Assembly: GCA_023445495.1 (NCBI GenBank)
Contig: JAEXLC010000186.1
Location: 1 to 24,107 of the forward strand
DNA length: 24,107 nucleotides
DNA from: Pseudomonadota bacterium
GTDB taxonomy: Bacteria > Pseudomonadota > Alphaproteobacteria > Sphingomonadales > Sphingomonadaceae
Direction: 5' to 3'
Of this stretch, positions 23,641 through 24,107 are shown in pieces. Position 1 is the stretch's first letter. Each line of letters begins with the position of its first letter. Under the pieces are notes generated by a model. The model saw only the letters and a list, made by a program, of their open reading frames with translations. It did not search any database and was not told the DNA's origin. The translations under genes and the position numbers were made by a program.

Positions 23641-23929
23641 GGATCGGCTGGACAATATCCATCCGGGCGACGTCCTGCGCGAGGATTTCCTGATCGGCAG
23701 CGAGATCCCGCTTGAGGAAGTCGCGGCAGGTACCGGGATCGACGCTGAACGGCTCGCAGCGGTGGTGGCGAGCCGGCTTGATATAGATGCCGCCATGGAC
23801 GCGCGCCTGACCCGCTATTTCCGTATGTCGGATGGTTTCTTCCTGCGCCTGCAGAATGCCTATGACCTTGAGGAAGTCGAGCGGCGGGAAGGTGCCGACC
23901 TCGACCGGATCGTCCCGCGCGCCGCCTGA
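23609..23929 (+). CDS. higA: HigA-type antitoxin, XRE-like helix-turn-helix
   Basis: A 106-residue antitoxin that should bind HigB and repress the operon. The typical NIHPGDVLREDFL (16-28) precedes an XRE-like helix-turn-helix (about 33-60), with IPLEEVAAGTGIDAERLAAV and a degenerate recognition helix. It continues with AMDARLTRYFRMSDGFFLRLQNAYDLEEVE, the standard HigA ending. The start at 23609 is chosen because the protein then begins a normal distance before IHPGD; it overlaps the toxin gene in another frame. The ASRLDIDAAMDARLTRYF part is somewhat more divergent than usual, so DNA specificity may differ. Confidence 0.9.
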   Translation: MSGSRITIADEDRLDNIHPGDVLREDFLIGSEIPLEEVAAGTGIDAERLAAVVASRLDIDAAMDARLTRYFRMSDGFFLRLQNAYDLEEVERREGADLDRIVPRAA

Positions 23930-23981
23930 TCCGCCGCCAAGCCGGTTGAGCCGTCCCGGCACTTCCCCCATAAGGCCGGGC

Positions 23982-24107
23982 ATGCGCCGCCAATTGCTCG
24001 TCTTCGCCTCCGCGCTTGCCATTGCGGGCTGTTCGGAAACTCCGCCCGTCGCGCCGCCGCCGGCACCCCGGCCGGTTCCCGTGCCGACGCCCGCCCCGGC
24101 GCCGGCG
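23982..24107 (+). CDS. lipoprotein, N-terminal fragment cut by the window
   Basis: The first 42 codons of a gene that runs past the right edge with no stop. The product starts MRRQLLVFASALAIAGC, a lipoprotein signal with probable lipidated C17, followed by SETPP and a Pro/Ala-rich linker. An AAGG site is well placed before the ATG. The mature domain is outside the window, so no function can be given. It follows higA by about 50 bases with no visible terminator. Confidence 0.75.
   Translation, partial: MRRQLLVFASALAIAGCSETPPVAPPPAPRPVPVPTPAPAPA

Overview
The window looks like a chromosomal segment of a sphingomonad (Sphingomonadales, Alphaproteobacteria; Sphingomonas or a close relative). The pointers are very high GC, a Sphingomonas-type TonB-dependent receptor, DUF3617 and DUF3297 proteins, and the CCCTGAACTTGTTTCAGGG / ATGCTGAAACGAGTTCAGCAT repeats known from that order. 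The genus is inferred from these family-level resemblances, not from a marker-gene search. About 26 genes are supported. No rRNA, tRNA or CRISPR array was seen. The left edge is a C/G homopolymer that may mark a contig end, and the right edge cuts a lipoprotein gene.

Layout. 47-1596 (minus): an ECF sigma factor, a single-pass membrane protein that is probably its regulator, and a small secreted protein, in one operon. 1672-4599: an EVE-domain protein, a Tyr/Arg-rich exported protein, an unusual cyclic-nucleotide-domain/thioredoxin-reductase-like flavoprotein, and a DUF3297 protein. 4600-5653 has no gene. It holds a possible structured element and then a tandem array of about five 191-192 bp units, each carrying two mutually inverted palindromes. 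The array runs into the 3' end of a GIY-YIG nuclease gene and supplies its stop codon. 5991-6758: a PEP mutase/isocitrate lyase superfamily protein.

6942-10861 (minus): two signalling operons. A membrane methyl-accepting protein overlaps a small upstream partner. Upstream of these lies a LytS-type histidine kinase overlapping a LytTR response regulator. Next come a TonB-dependent receptor (10975-13731) and ligA (13901-16030), both minus. On plus follow an NAPE-PLD-like metallo-beta-lactamase-fold hydrolase, a small exported protein and a four-helix membrane protein, convergent with a DUF3617 lipoprotein.

19207-20618 is a lower-GC island. It encodes a LysM protein ending in a DNA/RNA non-specific endonuclease domain, overlapped by a YezG-like (DUF600) immunity gene, so it is a polymorphic toxin-immunity pair. 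uvrB follows. Then comes a tight three-gene cassette: a ribbon-helix-helix plus RAMA-like protein, a HigB-type toxin and a HigA-type antitoxin. A truncated lipoprotein gene ends the window.

The strongest leads for new biology are the LysM-nuclease/YezG pair with its conserved-looking N-terminal motif, the RAMA-HigBA cassette, the repeat array fused to a GIY-YIG gene, and the CNB-flavoprotein that lacks the thioredoxin reductase cysteines.
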